Shown here: positions 6,785-13,531 of the stretch, one piece after another
Layout: each line of letters starts with the position of its first letter
Numbering within the stretch: the stretch's first letter is position 1
DNA from: DATLHO01 sp035539855
GTDB taxonomy: Bacteria; Bacteroidota; Ignavibacteria; OLB7
Reading direction: 5' to 3'
Length of the DNA stretch: 23,642 bases
Assembly: GCA_035539855.1 (NCBI GenBank)
Contig: DATLHO010000127.1
Location: 1-23,642, forward strand
Notes under the pieces: generated by a model
Databases searched by the model: none
Seen by the model: only the letters and a program-made list of their open reading frames with translations
Told to the model about the DNA's origin: nothing
Made by a program: the position numbers and the translations under genes

Positions 6785-7261
6785 CTACGACCGAAGATAT
6801 CGGTCCTCGAGCGCGGTCATGCGCCGCCGCTCATCGTCGTTCGCGTCATCGTAGCCGGCAAGATGCAGCGCACCGTGCACCGCGAGCCGCCGCAGCTCGT
6901 CGCCGAGTCGCACGCCGACCTCGGCGGCCTGCTCGCGCGCTCGATCGACACTGATGTAAACCTCACCTTCCAGCGGGTCCGCCTCAAGGGGAAAGGTGAT
7001 GACGTCGGTGTAGTAATCGTGGGCGAGGTGTCGACGGTTCATCCCGAGCAGCTCCTCGTCATCGACGAGCACGATCGTCACTTCGCCGGACGGCACGCGC
7101 TCGGCAACGAGCACACGCTCGACGGCCTCCCGGATCGGTGCGTGCGGCATCCGAACGCTCGGGTGCGCGTTGACGACGGTGACCAGGTGCCGACGGGCCA
7201 TCGAGGCGAGGAACTGAGTGATGATGGATGTGCGGGACCGGCGTGGATCGCCGGCCGGCAT
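6785..7261 (-). CDS. ybeY: Endoribonuclease YbeY (rRNA maturation factor)
   Basis: YbeY is a metal-dependent RNase needed for 16S rRNA 3'-end processing and ribosome quality control. The 158-residue product carries the family core: SGEVTIVLVDDEELLGMNRRHLAHDYYTDVITFPL and, at 129-139, HGALHLAGYDD. His129 and His133 are the first two metal ligands. The third His of the usual H-x3-H-x5-H is Asp139 here, as I recall for Bacteroidota members. The ATG at 7261 directly follows the stop of the upstream gene, which suggests coupling. Homology, however, begins near residue 26, so ATG at 7201 is an equally plausible start. Neither has a clear Shine-Dalgarno. The stop at 6785 lies about 100 bp from the divergently unrelated smg promoter region. 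Confidence 0.88.
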   Translation of the reverse strand: MPAGDPRRSRTSIITQFLASMARRHLVTVVNAHPSVRMPHAPIREAVERVLVAERVPSGEVTIVLVDDEELLGMNRRHLAHDYYTDVITFPLEADPLEGEVYISVDRAREQAAEVGVRLGDELRRLAVHGALHLAGYDDANDDERRRMTALEDRYLRS

Positions 7262-7690
7262 TCACGCGGGAATGTTCTCGGCGAGACCGAGCTGCATCGC
7301 CGCAAGCAGCAGCGACGGCTCGATCGATGCGAAGTCGGCGGAGAGCGTGCGACGATCGACGTTCGCGAACAGCGAGCAGGTGCCTTCGCGCCCGACGACC
7401 AGACCGGAGATTCGATCGCCCGTCTCGGCGACGAAGATGATCTCCCCCGGCTCGACCGGCACGAAGCGCTGGACGCCGTGGAGCTCAAAGTACCCGTGCA
7501 CGGTCTGCGCCGAGAGCACCGTGCTCTCGTCGGCCAGCGACGCGAGCGTCAGCACGACGACCGAGCCTCCCGCGCGCTCACCGACATGCAGCAGCGTGTC
7601 GGCGCCAAGCGATTCCTGGCGCGCTTCGAGCAGGCGCGCGATCTGCTGGATGGATTCGTCGGTGAGCTTCACGAGTTCTCGCGTTGACAT
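7262..7690 (-). CDS. Unknown 142-residue protein encoded directly upstream of ybeY
   Basis: I do not recognise this family. The 142-residue product is acidic and soluble-looking, with no signal peptide. An N-terminal helix (about 1-28, rich in Leu, Glu and Gln) precedes alternating strands: GGSVVVLTLASL, GYFELHGVQRFVPV, GEIIFVAETGDRISGLVV, CSLFANVDRR. It ends in a helix (SLLLAAMQLGLAE). The start ATG at 7690 is preferred over one 18 codons upstream, because a promoter at 7700-7728 would begin transcription essentially at that ATG. The TGA stop abuts the candidate ybeY start, so the two probably form one operon; a link to ribosome or RNA work would be inference from that alone. Confidence 0.72.
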   Translation of the reverse strand: MSTRELVKLTDESIQQIARLLEARQESLGADTLLHVGERAGGSVVVLTLASLADESTVLSAQTVHGYFELHGVQRFVPVEPGEIIFVAETGDRISGLVVGREGTCSLFANVDRRTLSADFASIEPSLLLAAMQLGLAENIPA

Positions 7691-7699
7691 GAATGCGTC

Positions 7700-7728
7700 A
7701 ATATACCCCGCACCGCCCGACGCTCCAA
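7700..7728 (-). promoter_or_regulatory. Promoter for the unknown gene-ybeY pair, giving a leaderless message
   Basis: Minus-strand TTGGAG (7723-7728) and TATATT (7700-7705) have a 17-bp spacer. Only nine bases separate the -10 box from the ATG at 7690, so the start site would fall within about three bases of the start codon. Confidence 0.5.
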
Positions 7729-7769
7729 AGCGCTCCCACCCCACGACGCGCAGCGGCCGGAGACGACGC

Positions 7770-7804
7770 GACGATCCCTCCGTGTCGTCCGCGGAGGGAT
7801 CGTC
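7770..7804 (-). terminator. 13-bp perfect hairpin downstream of the small membrane protein gene
   Basis: GACGATCCCTCCG (7770-7782) is exactly complementary to 7792-7804, with a nine-base loop. It lies about 40 bases after the stop of the gene at 7842 and just upstream of the promoter of the next transcript. No T tract follows on the minus strand. Confidence 0.55.
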
Positions 7805-7841
7805 GATCGATTCATCTGGATGTCGACACCGGACGCAGTCG

Positions 7842-8108
7842 CTACTCGGTGCGGCCGCGCGAGCGCGTCGTCAGGGCGATGATGACGATCAGGAAGACCG
7901 CGATCAGAACCCAGACCCACCACATACCGAAGATTCCCGCGCCGCCGCTGTCGGCGTTGATGTTGATGTCCGCGTTGACGTCGGTCGGCGTGCCGGTGCC
8001 GCCGCCCTCCTGCGCCAGCGCGATGTAGCTGCCGAGAACGAACGTCTGCAGCGCTACGATCGCCATCAGAACCGGCTGTGCGATGCGTTGATAGAGGATG
8101 CCCTTCAT
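7842..8108 (-). CDS. Small membrane protein with signal segment, D/N-rich linker and C-terminal helix
   Basis: The 88-residue product is not assigned to a named family. Residues 12-32 form a hydrophobic segment ending ALA-Q, which could be cleaved as a signal peptide. A Gly/Thr stretch and the repeated D-x-N motif of VNADININADSGG (44-56) follow. A Trp-rich transmembrane helix spans 60-80 (GMWWVWVLIAVFLIVIIAL) and ends in a basic TRSRGR tail. If the first segment is cleaved, the linker sits in the periplasm and the tail in the cytoplasm. The start at 8108 is preferred over an ATG 30 codons upstream because AGGTGA lies just before it and the hydrophobic segment then begins near the N-terminus. 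It is followed by a hairpin, so it is probably a single gene. Confidence 0.7.
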   Translation of the reverse strand: MKGILYQRIAQPVLMAIVALQTFVLGSYIALAQEGGGTGTPTDVNADININADSGGAGIFGMWWVWVLIAVFLIVIIALTTRSRGRTE

Positions 8109-8207
8109 GCCTTCACCTGCTTGATTGTTGAGTGACCTCGCCTTCGGACAGCCTTTTCTCAAATGCCATGCCGCGGCGCGCCACGTTGCAGGTCTCACGG
8201 CGTCGGT

Positions 8208-9005
8208 TCATCGCGCGTACATCTCAGGACGACGATCCGCGAGGATGTCGTTGTAGGCGTTGAAGCTCTTGTTGCGCGTCGCCATCGGATCGACCTCGGC
8301 GATGATGACGACCTCCTCGTCCGGACCCGCCTCGGCGATCACCGTGCCGTTCATCGCGGTGATCTGCGACTCGCCGCTGAAGACCAGCCGCTCGCCCTCG
8401 TGCTCCTCCACCCCACAGCGATTGGCCGTGACGATCACGACCTTGTTCTCGAGCGCGCGCGTGCGCATGGTCGGTCCCCACAGGTGCTTCGCCGCAACGA
8501 GGTCCGACGGGTGGGCGATGATGTCGGCTCCACGCAGCGCGAGCGTCCGCGTCGACTCGGGGAAGCGCCAGTCGTAGCAGACCATCGTACCGATGCGCAC
8601 ACCGTCGTGCTCGACGACGGTGAACCCGGTGTCTCCCGGAGCGAACACCAAATGCTCCTTGTAGAAGAGGTGCGTCTTGCGGTAGACACGGTACGATCCG
8701 TCCGGCAAGGCGGTGATCGCGGAGTTGTAGAGGCGGTCATCGGAGCCGATCTCGGCGAATCCGGCGACGACGACCATGCTCCGCTCGGCCGCGAGCGACC
8801 GCACCCACCCACAGAACGCACCCTTCTCCGGCGTTTCAGCCAGATCTCGCAGCTCCTCGGCGGATGTAAAAAAGTATCCGGAGGGTGCGAGCTCGGGCAT
8901 GACGAGCAGATCGGCCTCCAGACCCCCCACGAGGGCCCTCATTCGTTCCACATTACCATGCGGACGAGCCCGCTCGGGTGCAAACTGAAGTGCGGCGACT
9001 TTCAT
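8208..9005 (-). CDS. Carbon-nitrogen hydrolase (nitrilase superfamily)
   Basis: The 265-residue protein is a complete nitrilase-fold amidase. The catalytic triad is visible: Glu38 in MPELAPSGY, Lys110 in YRKTHLF and Cys143 in MVCYDWRFPE. The segment ALRGADIIAHPSDL and the C-terminal RNKSFNAYNDILADRRPEMY also fit. Members cleave C-N bonds of amides, carbamoyl groups or nitriles, or act in NAD synthesis; the substrate cannot be told from the sequence. There is no signal peptide, so it acts in the cytoplasm. The start at 9005 gives the standard MKVAALQF opening; an ATG 19 codons upstream adds an unrelated stretch. No Shine-Dalgarno is seen. The gene is transcribed away from the M23 peptidase gene on the other side. 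Confidence 0.9.
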   Translation of the reverse strand: MKVAALQFAPERARPHGNVERMRALVGGLEADLLVMPELAPSGYFFTSAEELRDLAETPEKGAFCGWVRSLAAERSMVVVAGFAEIGSDDRLYNSAITALPDGSYRVYRKTHLFYKEHLVFAPGDTGFTVVEHDGVRIGTMVCYDWRFPESTRTLALRGADIIAHPSDLVAAKHLWGPTMRTRALENKVVIVTANRCGVEEHEGERLVFSGESQITAMNGTVIAEAGPDEEVVIIAEVDPMATRNKSFNAYNDILADRRPEMYAR

Positions 9006-9026
9006 AACACATGATTCGGGGTCCGG

Positions 9027-9055
9027 ATTATTACAGCGGGACCCGCCCCGGTTAA
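9027..9055 (-). promoter_or_regulatory. Candidate promoter for the nitrilase-family gene
   Basis: In the AT-rich patch upstream, the minus strand shows TTAACC and, 17 bp further on, AATAAT, about 21 bases before the ATG at 9005. Positions are approximate to a base or two. This patch is the only AT-rich part of the divergent gap from 9006 to 9218. Confidence 0.4.
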
Positions 9056-9218
9056 TGAACAAGAATTAAGCGATTTCTTCAAAATTGGAGTGTTTACTTG
9101 CGCGTCGACTGGTTACCTGCTGCGTTCCGGCGACCGATGCTCCCTCATCGCACCGCCGGCTCGGGCGCCCTCCCGGGGCAGCACATTCCCTGGTACTGTT
9201 GCACGAATACCCCCCCTG

Positions 9219-10079
9219 ATGAACAAGACTCTAGGCTCTTCGATACTTGCTGGTATCCTCGCTACTGTCGCCGCGTTTCTGATCCCCGCCGTCAACCCCC
9301 TGGCCAAGGCAAGCCTTCCCGCCGACGTCGCACTCAGCCCTCTGACGCTGATGGCCGACTCGATGCGCACCGTCACCGCCGCTCTCGACAACGAGCTCCA
9401 GACGCTCTTCACGTCGACCGCGGATGCAACGGAGACCATCGAGAATGGACCGGTGGCGAGCACGGAGGTGCGCTGGCTCGGAGAGCGCCTGCAGGAGCTT
9501 CGCGGCGAGCTCTCGGCGCTGCCGCGCGTCGCCCACGACGACGCCTTCGACCTGACCGACCGCATCGCGACGCAGCAGCGGTACCTCGAGGAGCTGCACA
9601 GCCTGATGGCCCAGCGCAACGCGATCGTCGAGCACCTGCCCACTCTCATCCCCACCTACGGACGCTTCAGCTCCGAATTCGGCTACCGTATCCATCCGAT
9701 CTCGGGCAGCCGCAAGATGCATAAGGGGATCGACATCGCGGCGAAGACGGGCACGCCGATCTATGCAGCGGCGAGCGGCACGGTGCACTTCTCCGGCTCG
9801 CAGCGCGGCTACGGCAACGTCGTCGAGATCGACCACGGCTTCGGCTATCTCAGCCGCTACGCCCACGCCTCGCGACTGCTCGTCAAGGAGGGAGAGACGA
9901 TCCGCCGCGGCCAGCTCATCGCGCTCGTCGGCTCGACCGGCGCCTCGACCGGCGCGCACCTGCACTTCGAGGTCGAGGTCGACAGCATGCACGTTGATCC
10001 GATGGCCTTCCTCGCCCCGCAGGTCAGCACGACGCCGGAGCTCGCCGACGCCGCGCACGCGCACGAAGGCACGCTGTAA
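9219..10079 (+). CDS. M23 family metallopeptidase (LytM domain), membrane-anchored or secreted
   Basis: The 286-residue protein has an N-terminal hydrophobic segment (about 8-27), an anchor or signal peptide. A helical stretch likely to form a coiled coil follows (about 45-140, with WLGERLQELRGELSAL), then a C-terminal LytM/M23 domain (about 150-265). Zinc ligands are visible: His168 and Asp172 in HKGIDIA, and the HLH motif at 247-249 in GAHLHFEVE. YGRFSSEFGYRIHP and YGNVVEIDHG are typical of murein endopeptidases that cut peptide cross-links in the periplasm. ATG at 9219 is chosen over one 43 codons upstream because only it puts the hydrophobic segment at the N-terminus. No Shine-Dalgarno is obvious. 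A strong terminator follows, so the gene is monocistronic. Confidence 0.92.
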   Translation: MNKTLGSSILAGILATVAAFLIPAVNPLAKASLPADVALSPLTLMADSMRTVTAALDNELQTLFTSTADATETIENGPVASTEVRWLGERLQELRGELSALPRVAHDDAFDLTDRIATQQRYLEELHSLMAQRNAIVEHLPTLIPTYGRFSSEFGYRIHPISGSRKMHKGIDIAAKTGTPIYAAASGTVHFSGSQRGYGNVVEIDHGFGYLSRYAHASRLLVKEGETIRRGQLIALVGSTGASTGAHLHFEVEVDSMHVDPMAFLAPQVSTTPELADAAHAHEGTL

Positions 10080-10106
10080 GAAGCCCGCCGCAGGCCGGAA
10101 CATTCC

Positions 10107-10146
10107 GACGCCCCGCGATCACGATGATCGCGGGGCGTCACTTTTT
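10107..10146 (+). terminator. Intrinsic terminator after the M23 peptidase gene
   Basis: A perfect 15-bp GC-rich stem (10107-10121 with 10125-10139) and a three-base loop are followed at once by ACTTTTTG. This is a textbook rho-independent terminator, 27 bases after the stop codon. Confidence 0.93.
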
Positions 10147-10199
10147 GTAGCCAGCGGCGCACGCTCCGCCCGGCACCGGCCCGGCGCGAACGTGCTGCG

Positions 10200-10205
10200 T
10201 ATATT
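10200..10205 (+). promoter_or_regulatory. Candidate -10 box for purH
   Basis: TATATT, within the octamer TATATTTG, stands 83 bases before the purH ATG in otherwise GC-rich DNA. It matches the Bacteroidota-type TAnnTTTG fully, but no clear -35 (TTGACA) or TTG element is seen at the expected distance. Confidence 0.4.
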
Positions 10206-10206
10206 T

Positions 10207-10259
10207 GGAGGCTCCATCCGGCCCAGGCCCCTTCCGCGGTCGCTCATGGCCGGACCTCC
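10207..10259 (+). promoter_or_regulatory. Leader hairpin upstream of purH
   Basis: TCCGGCC (10217-10223) pairs with GGCCGGA (10248-10254), and GGAGG (10207-10211) pairs with CCTCC (10255-10259). This gives a 12-bp stem with a five-base bulge on one side. It lies between the candidate -10 box and the start codon. It does not match a riboswitch I know, and there is no T tract. Confidence 0.35.
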
Positions 10260-10288
10260 GAACACGGACACTTCGAGACTACCACGCG

Positions 10289-11887
10289 ATGTTCAAGATC
10301 TCACGCGCACTGCTGAGCGTCTACGACAAGACCGGCATCGTCGACTTCGCCCGCAATCTCTCCGACAGCGGCATCTCCCTCATCTCGACCGGCGGCACCG
10401 CGGCGGCGCTGCGCGAGGCCGGCATCGACGTTGTCGACGTCAGCGAGATCACCGGGTTCCCGGAGATCATGGAGGGCCGCGTCAAGACGCTCCACCCGTT
10501 GATTCACGGCGGCCTGCTCGGCAAGCTCGACGACGAGCTGCACCTCGACGCGATGCGCGCGCATGGCATCGAGTCGATCGACCTCGTCGTGGTCAACCTC
10601 TATCCGTTCGAGCAGACGGTTGCGCGCACCAGCGACCTCGACGAGATCATCGAGCAGATCGACATCGGAGGTCCGGCGATGGTGCGAGCCGCGGCCAAGA
10701 ACTACAAGCACACCGCCGTCGTGACAAGCCCCGCCGACTACCAGGCGATCACCGAGGAGCTCCGCGGCAACGACCTGACGCTGTCCGAGCAGACCCGCGC
10801 GACGCTCATGCGCCGCGCCTTCGCGCACACCGCGCGCTACGACACGGCGATCGCCGGATACTTCGAGGAGCGCGCCCGCGGCGACGAACGGCCGCGCGGT
10901 GATGGCGTCGACGGCACCGGCAGGCGTCACGCCCCGACGCTGACGGCATCGGAGGCGCTCGAGGCATCGATGCGACGCGACATCGCGATGCGCTACGGCG
11001 AGAACCCTCACCAGCACGCCGCGCTTTACGGCGACTTCGGATCGATCTTCACGCACGTTCACGGCAAGGAGCTCAGCTACAACAACATCCTCGACATCGA
11101 CGCGGCGGCGAAGCTCGTGCTCGAGTTCACGCGCCCGACGCTCGCGATCATCAAGCACAACAATCCCTGCGGCGTCGCGAGTGCCGATGATCTCGTCGAC
11201 GCCTGGCATGCGGCGTTCGCGACCGACACGAAGTCGCCGTTCGGCGGGATCGTCGCCGTCAACCGTCCGCTCGACATGGCGACGGCGACGGCGATCAACG
11301 AGATCTTCACCGAGGTCATCATCGCGCCGGAGTTCCCCGACGACGTGCTCGAGCTGCTGCGCCGTAAGAAGGACCGCCGGCTGGTCGTCGCCGACTTCGG
11401 CCGGCTCGCCTCGTCGCTCGGCGAGCCGCAGTTGCGCTCGGTCGCCGGCGGCGTGCTCGTGCAGGGCTACGACGCGCAGTTGATCGGTCCGGAAGGCGTG
11501 AAGATCGTCACGCGACGGGCGCCGACGGACGAGGAGAAGGCGGCGATGGAGTTTGCGTGGCGGGTCGCGAAGCACGTCAAGTCCAACGCGATTGTCTACG
11601 CCTCGGCCGATCGCACGCTCGGCATCGGCGCCGGGCAGATGTCGCGCGTCGACTCGGCGATGATCGCGGCGCGCAAGGCGTCGCTGGCCGGACTCGATCT
11701 ACGCGGATGCGCTGTTGCCTCCGACGCCTTCTTCCCCTTCGCCGACGGCCTGCTCGAGGCCGTCGAGGCCGGAGCCAGCGCGGTGATCCAGCCCGGAGGC
11801 TCGATCCGCGACCAGGAAGTGATCGACGCGGCCGACGCCAACGGAATCGCCATGGCGATGACCGGCATGCGACACTTCAGGCACTGA
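10289..11887 (+). CDS. purH: Bifunctional AICAR transformylase / IMP cyclohydrolase
   Basis: PurH carries out the last two steps of IMP synthesis: formylation of AICAR with 10-formyl-tetrahydrofolate, and ring closure. The 532-residue length is normal. The N-terminal cyclohydrolase domain (about 1-200) shows LLSVYDKTGIVDFA, STGGTAAAL, GRVKTLHP, NLYPFEQTV and IDIGGPAMVRAAAKN. The transformylase domain follows, with RYGENPHQ, SYNNILDIDAA and the catalytic Lys289-His290 in IKHNNPCG. Further on come TKSPFGGIVAVNRP, GQMSRVDSAMIA and DAFFPFADGLLEA, with the closing GIAMAMTGMRHFRH. The start at 10289 begins the normal MFKISRALLS; the longer frame is unrelated. No strong Shine-Dalgarno is seen. A residue stretch near 195-215 linking the domains is Arg/Gly-rich and poorly conserved-looking. 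Confidence 0.98.
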   Translation: MFKISRALLSVYDKTGIVDFARNLSDSGISLISTGGTAAALREAGIDVVDVSEITGFPEIMEGRVKTLHPLIHGGLLGKLDDELHLDAMRAHGIESIDLVVVNLYPFEQTVARTSDLDEIIEQIDIGGPAMVRAAAKNYKHTAVVTSPADYQAITEELRGNDLTLSEQTRATLMRRAFAHTARYDTAIAGYFEERARGDERPRGDGVDGTGRRHAPTLTASEALEASMRRDIAMRYGENPHQHAALYGDFGSIFTHVHGKELSYNNILDIDAAAKLVLEFTRPTLAIIKHNNPCGVASADDLVDAWHAAFATDTKSPFGGIVAVNRPLDMATATAINEIFTEVIIAPEFPDDVLELLRRKKDRRLVVADFGRLASSLGEPQLRSVAGGVLVQGYDAQLIGPEGVKIVTRRAPTDEEKAAMEFAWRVAKHVKSNAIVYASADRTLGIGAGQMSRVDSAMIAARKASLAGLDLRGCAVASDAFFPFADGLLEAVEAGASAVIQPGGSIRDQEVIDAADANGIAMAMTGMRHFRH

Positions 11888-11912
11888 GCGATCAGCTCAA
11901 GGTCCGAATACG

Positions 11913-11951
11913 ACGAGGGGCACTACCGGCGAATCCGGCAGTGCCCCTCGT
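11913..11951. terminator. Bidirectional hairpin between purH and the convergent small gene
   Basis: A 17-bp stem with one mismatch pairs 11913-11929 with 11935-11951, starting about 25 bases after the purH stop and about 20 bases after the stop of the minus-strand gene at 11973. Neither side has a T tract, but placement between convergent genes makes a shared terminator likely. Confidence 0.65.
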
Positions 11952-11972
11952 GATGTTCGAGCGCGCGCTGCG

Positions 11973-12320
11973 CTACTGGCCGCAGTCCGCGGTGATCTCC
12001 CAGGTGTCGGCCGAGCAGATGTCGACCGCGGCGAGCTCGCAGGTCGACTCGTCTTCGGCGACGAGCTTGACATCCCACTCGCCGCAATCGATCTCGATGT
12101 CGACCTGGTCGCCGGGCTCGAGGATCTCGGTATCACCGAGGATATCGTCGCCCCAGGTCTTCTCCTCGACGGGCGAGAGGAAGATGCGGTCGACGTTGAA
12201 CGTCGTCTTGTTGACGACCGTGATCGTCTTCGAGGCCTTCGTCGCGCCGGTGAACGCGGCGAGGCCGATAAGGGTGGAAGCGCCGAGCGCGAGCACGGCG
12301 AGGCGGGACATGCGGATCAT
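11973..12320 (-). CDS. Small secreted protein with four cysteines
   Basis: The 115-residue product has a signal peptide (basic start, hydrophobic 7-23, likely cleavage near 26-30) and a mature part of about 85 residues. It begins TITVVNKTTFNVDRIFLSP and continues with TWGDDILGDTEILEPGDQVDIEI and WDVKLVAEDE. I recall this pattern (a V-N-K-T start, a W-x-x-D-hydrophobic-L-G loop and a late WD-x-K/R-V strand) in small secreted proteins of unknown role in several phyla. The cysteines at 79, 94, 102 and 113 could form two disulfides in the periplasm. ATG at 12320 is used; the ATG at 12311 would keep the signal peptide equally well. No function can be assigned. Confidence 0.8.
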   Translation of the reverse strand: MIRMSRLAVLALGASTLIGLAAFTGATKASKTITVVNKTTFNVDRIFLSPVEEKTWGDDILGDTEILEPGDQVDIEIDCGEWDVKLVAEDESTCELAAVDICSADTWEITADCGQ

Positions 12321-12447
12321 TGTGCGGGTCGGGTAGAGTAATGAATGGGGAACCGGAGCGGGCGCCCCGGCATCGAACTTGCCCTGGATGGCAAGTGGGC
12401 CGTCAAGAAACGGACTTTCTGTCGATCAGCAATACGAGGGTCAGACT

Positions 12448-12678
12448 ATGCGCTCACTCAGGGAGATCAACGACATCGGTGTTCGCGCGCTCGTCGACGC
12501 GCTTGGCGCCGAGGACGCGAAGCGCTTCATGGCGCAGCTCCGTCAGTCCGAGGGCACGGCATCGGCGGCCGGCGATGTGCCCGCGGATGCTCAGGAGCTG
12601 CCGTCGCTGACCGTCGACGAATCGCACGAGACCATGCGGGACATGCACGACCCGATGCAGCAGCAGCACCTGCTGTAG
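12448..12678 (+). CDS. Small 76-residue protein, unknown
   Basis: The product opens MRSLREINDIGVRALVDALGAEDAKRF, a well-formed amphipathic helical region resembling small proteins with the pattern E-I-x-x-x-G-x-x-A-L-x-x-x-L-G that I have seen in many bacteria without known role. The remainder is acidic and low-complexity, ending in HDPMQQQHLL. The ATG at 12448 has GAGGG eight bases upstream; an ATG 23 codons earlier adds an unlike sequence. An equally long frame lies opposite on the minus strand, but it lacks a ribosome binding site and looks like a shadow. The stop lies 13 bp from the convergent ABC permease gene, with no terminator between them. Confidence 0.6.
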   Translation: MRSLREINDIGVRALVDALGAEDAKRFMAQLRQSEGTASAAGDVPADAQELPSLTVDESHETMRDMHDPMQQQHLL

Positions 12679-12691
12679 CCGCACGGCGCGC

Positions 12692-13531
12692 TCAGCCCTT
12701 GACGGCTCCGGCGGTCATGCCCTGGATGATCTGTCGCTGGAACGCCACGAACAGGATGATCACGGGGATCGCGGAGATGCTCGCGCCGGCCATCAGGTGC
12801 CCCCAGTCGATCGACTGGTTGCCGAGGTAGAACGTGAGCCCGACGGTGAGCGTGCGCAAATCCTCCCGGTTGGTGAAGAGGAACGGGTACAGGAACGTAT
12901 TCCAGTTCGTCAGGAATGTGTACACCGCGAGCACGACGATCATCGGCTTCGACAGCGGCATGATCATGCGGAAGAGGATCGCGAGGTCCCCTGCCCCGTC
13001 GATGCGCGCGGCGTCCTCGATCTCGCGCGGGAGGTTCATGATGTACTGGCGCATCAGGAAGATCCCGAACGGGGTCACGAGCGTCGGAACGATGAGCGCC
13101 CAGTACGTGTTGATCCACCCGAAGGCCACCATCATGCGATACAGCGGGATCATCACGACCTGCGGCGGGATCATCATGACCGCGATGACCGTCACCAGCC
13201 AGAAGGCCTTGCCCGGGATGTGCCGCCGAGCCAGGGCGTAGCCGACCATCGTGCAGAAGAGCACGTTGCCCGCCGTCACCGCCGCACCCACCAGCAGCGA
13301 GTTCAGGAAGTAGCGATCGAACGGGCCGGCATCGAGCACGTCGACGTAGTTCGCCAGCGAGAACGGTCCCTCGAGCAGTCGCCAGAACGACGAGAAGTCC
13401 GCCGTCTGCGTCCGCAGCGAGAGCACGAGCATGTAGATGAGCGGGAAGACCATTCCGGCGAGCACGGCGAGCAGCACCAGGTGCAGCAGGATGCGCGACG
13501 GTCGGAGGGTTCCTCTAGCGATAGAGCTCAT
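12692..13531 (-). CDS. Carbohydrate ABC transporter permease (MalG/UgpE type)
   Basis: The 279-residue inner-membrane protein has about six hydrophobic helices, starting at 14-36. It carries the cytoplasmic EAA loop of binding-protein-dependent permeases at 170-195 (EIEDAARIDGAGD followed by FRMIMPLSKP), which contacts the ATPase subunit. The helix with IPPQVVMIPLYRMM and the loop LTNWNTFLYPF are typical of the second permease of sugar or glycerol-phosphate importers. Such a subunit works only with a partner permease, an ATPase and a binding protein, none of which is in the window. ATG at 13531 lies 17 bp inside the end of nadD; any longer start would run antisense-like through nadD. The transported sugar cannot be predicted. 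Confidence 0.92.
   Translation of the reverse strand: MSSIARGTLRPSRILLHLVLLAVLAGMVFPLIYMLVLSLRTQTADFSSFWRLLEGPFSLANYVDVLDAGPFDRYFLNSLLVGAAVTAGNVLFCTMVGYALARRHIPGKAFWLVTVIAVMMIPPQVVMIPLYRMMVAFGWINTYWALIVPTLVTPFGIFLMRQYIMNLPREIEDAARIDGAGDLAILFRMIMPLSKPMIVVLAVYTFLTNWNTFLYPFLFTNREDLRTLTVGLTFYLGNQSIDWGHLMAGASISAIPVIILFVAFQRQIIQGMTAGAVKG

Noticed and set aside
7059..7488. Additional short minus-strand frames around ybeY and its upstream gene
   Set aside because: Ser/Arg-rich out-of-frame readings of two genes with better support.
9231..10103. Minus-strand frame of 290 codons opposite the M23 peptidase
   Set aside because: Shadow of a clear zinc peptidase gene; no motifs.
10301..11575. Minus-strand frame of 424 codons within purH
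   Set aside because: Antisense shadow of purH, with no start signal and only Arg/Val/Asp-rich sequence.
12454..12684. Minus-strand frame of 76 codons opposite the small helical protein
   Set aside because: No ribosome binding site, and its composition fits a complement of the plus-strand gene; kept only as a doubt in the findings.
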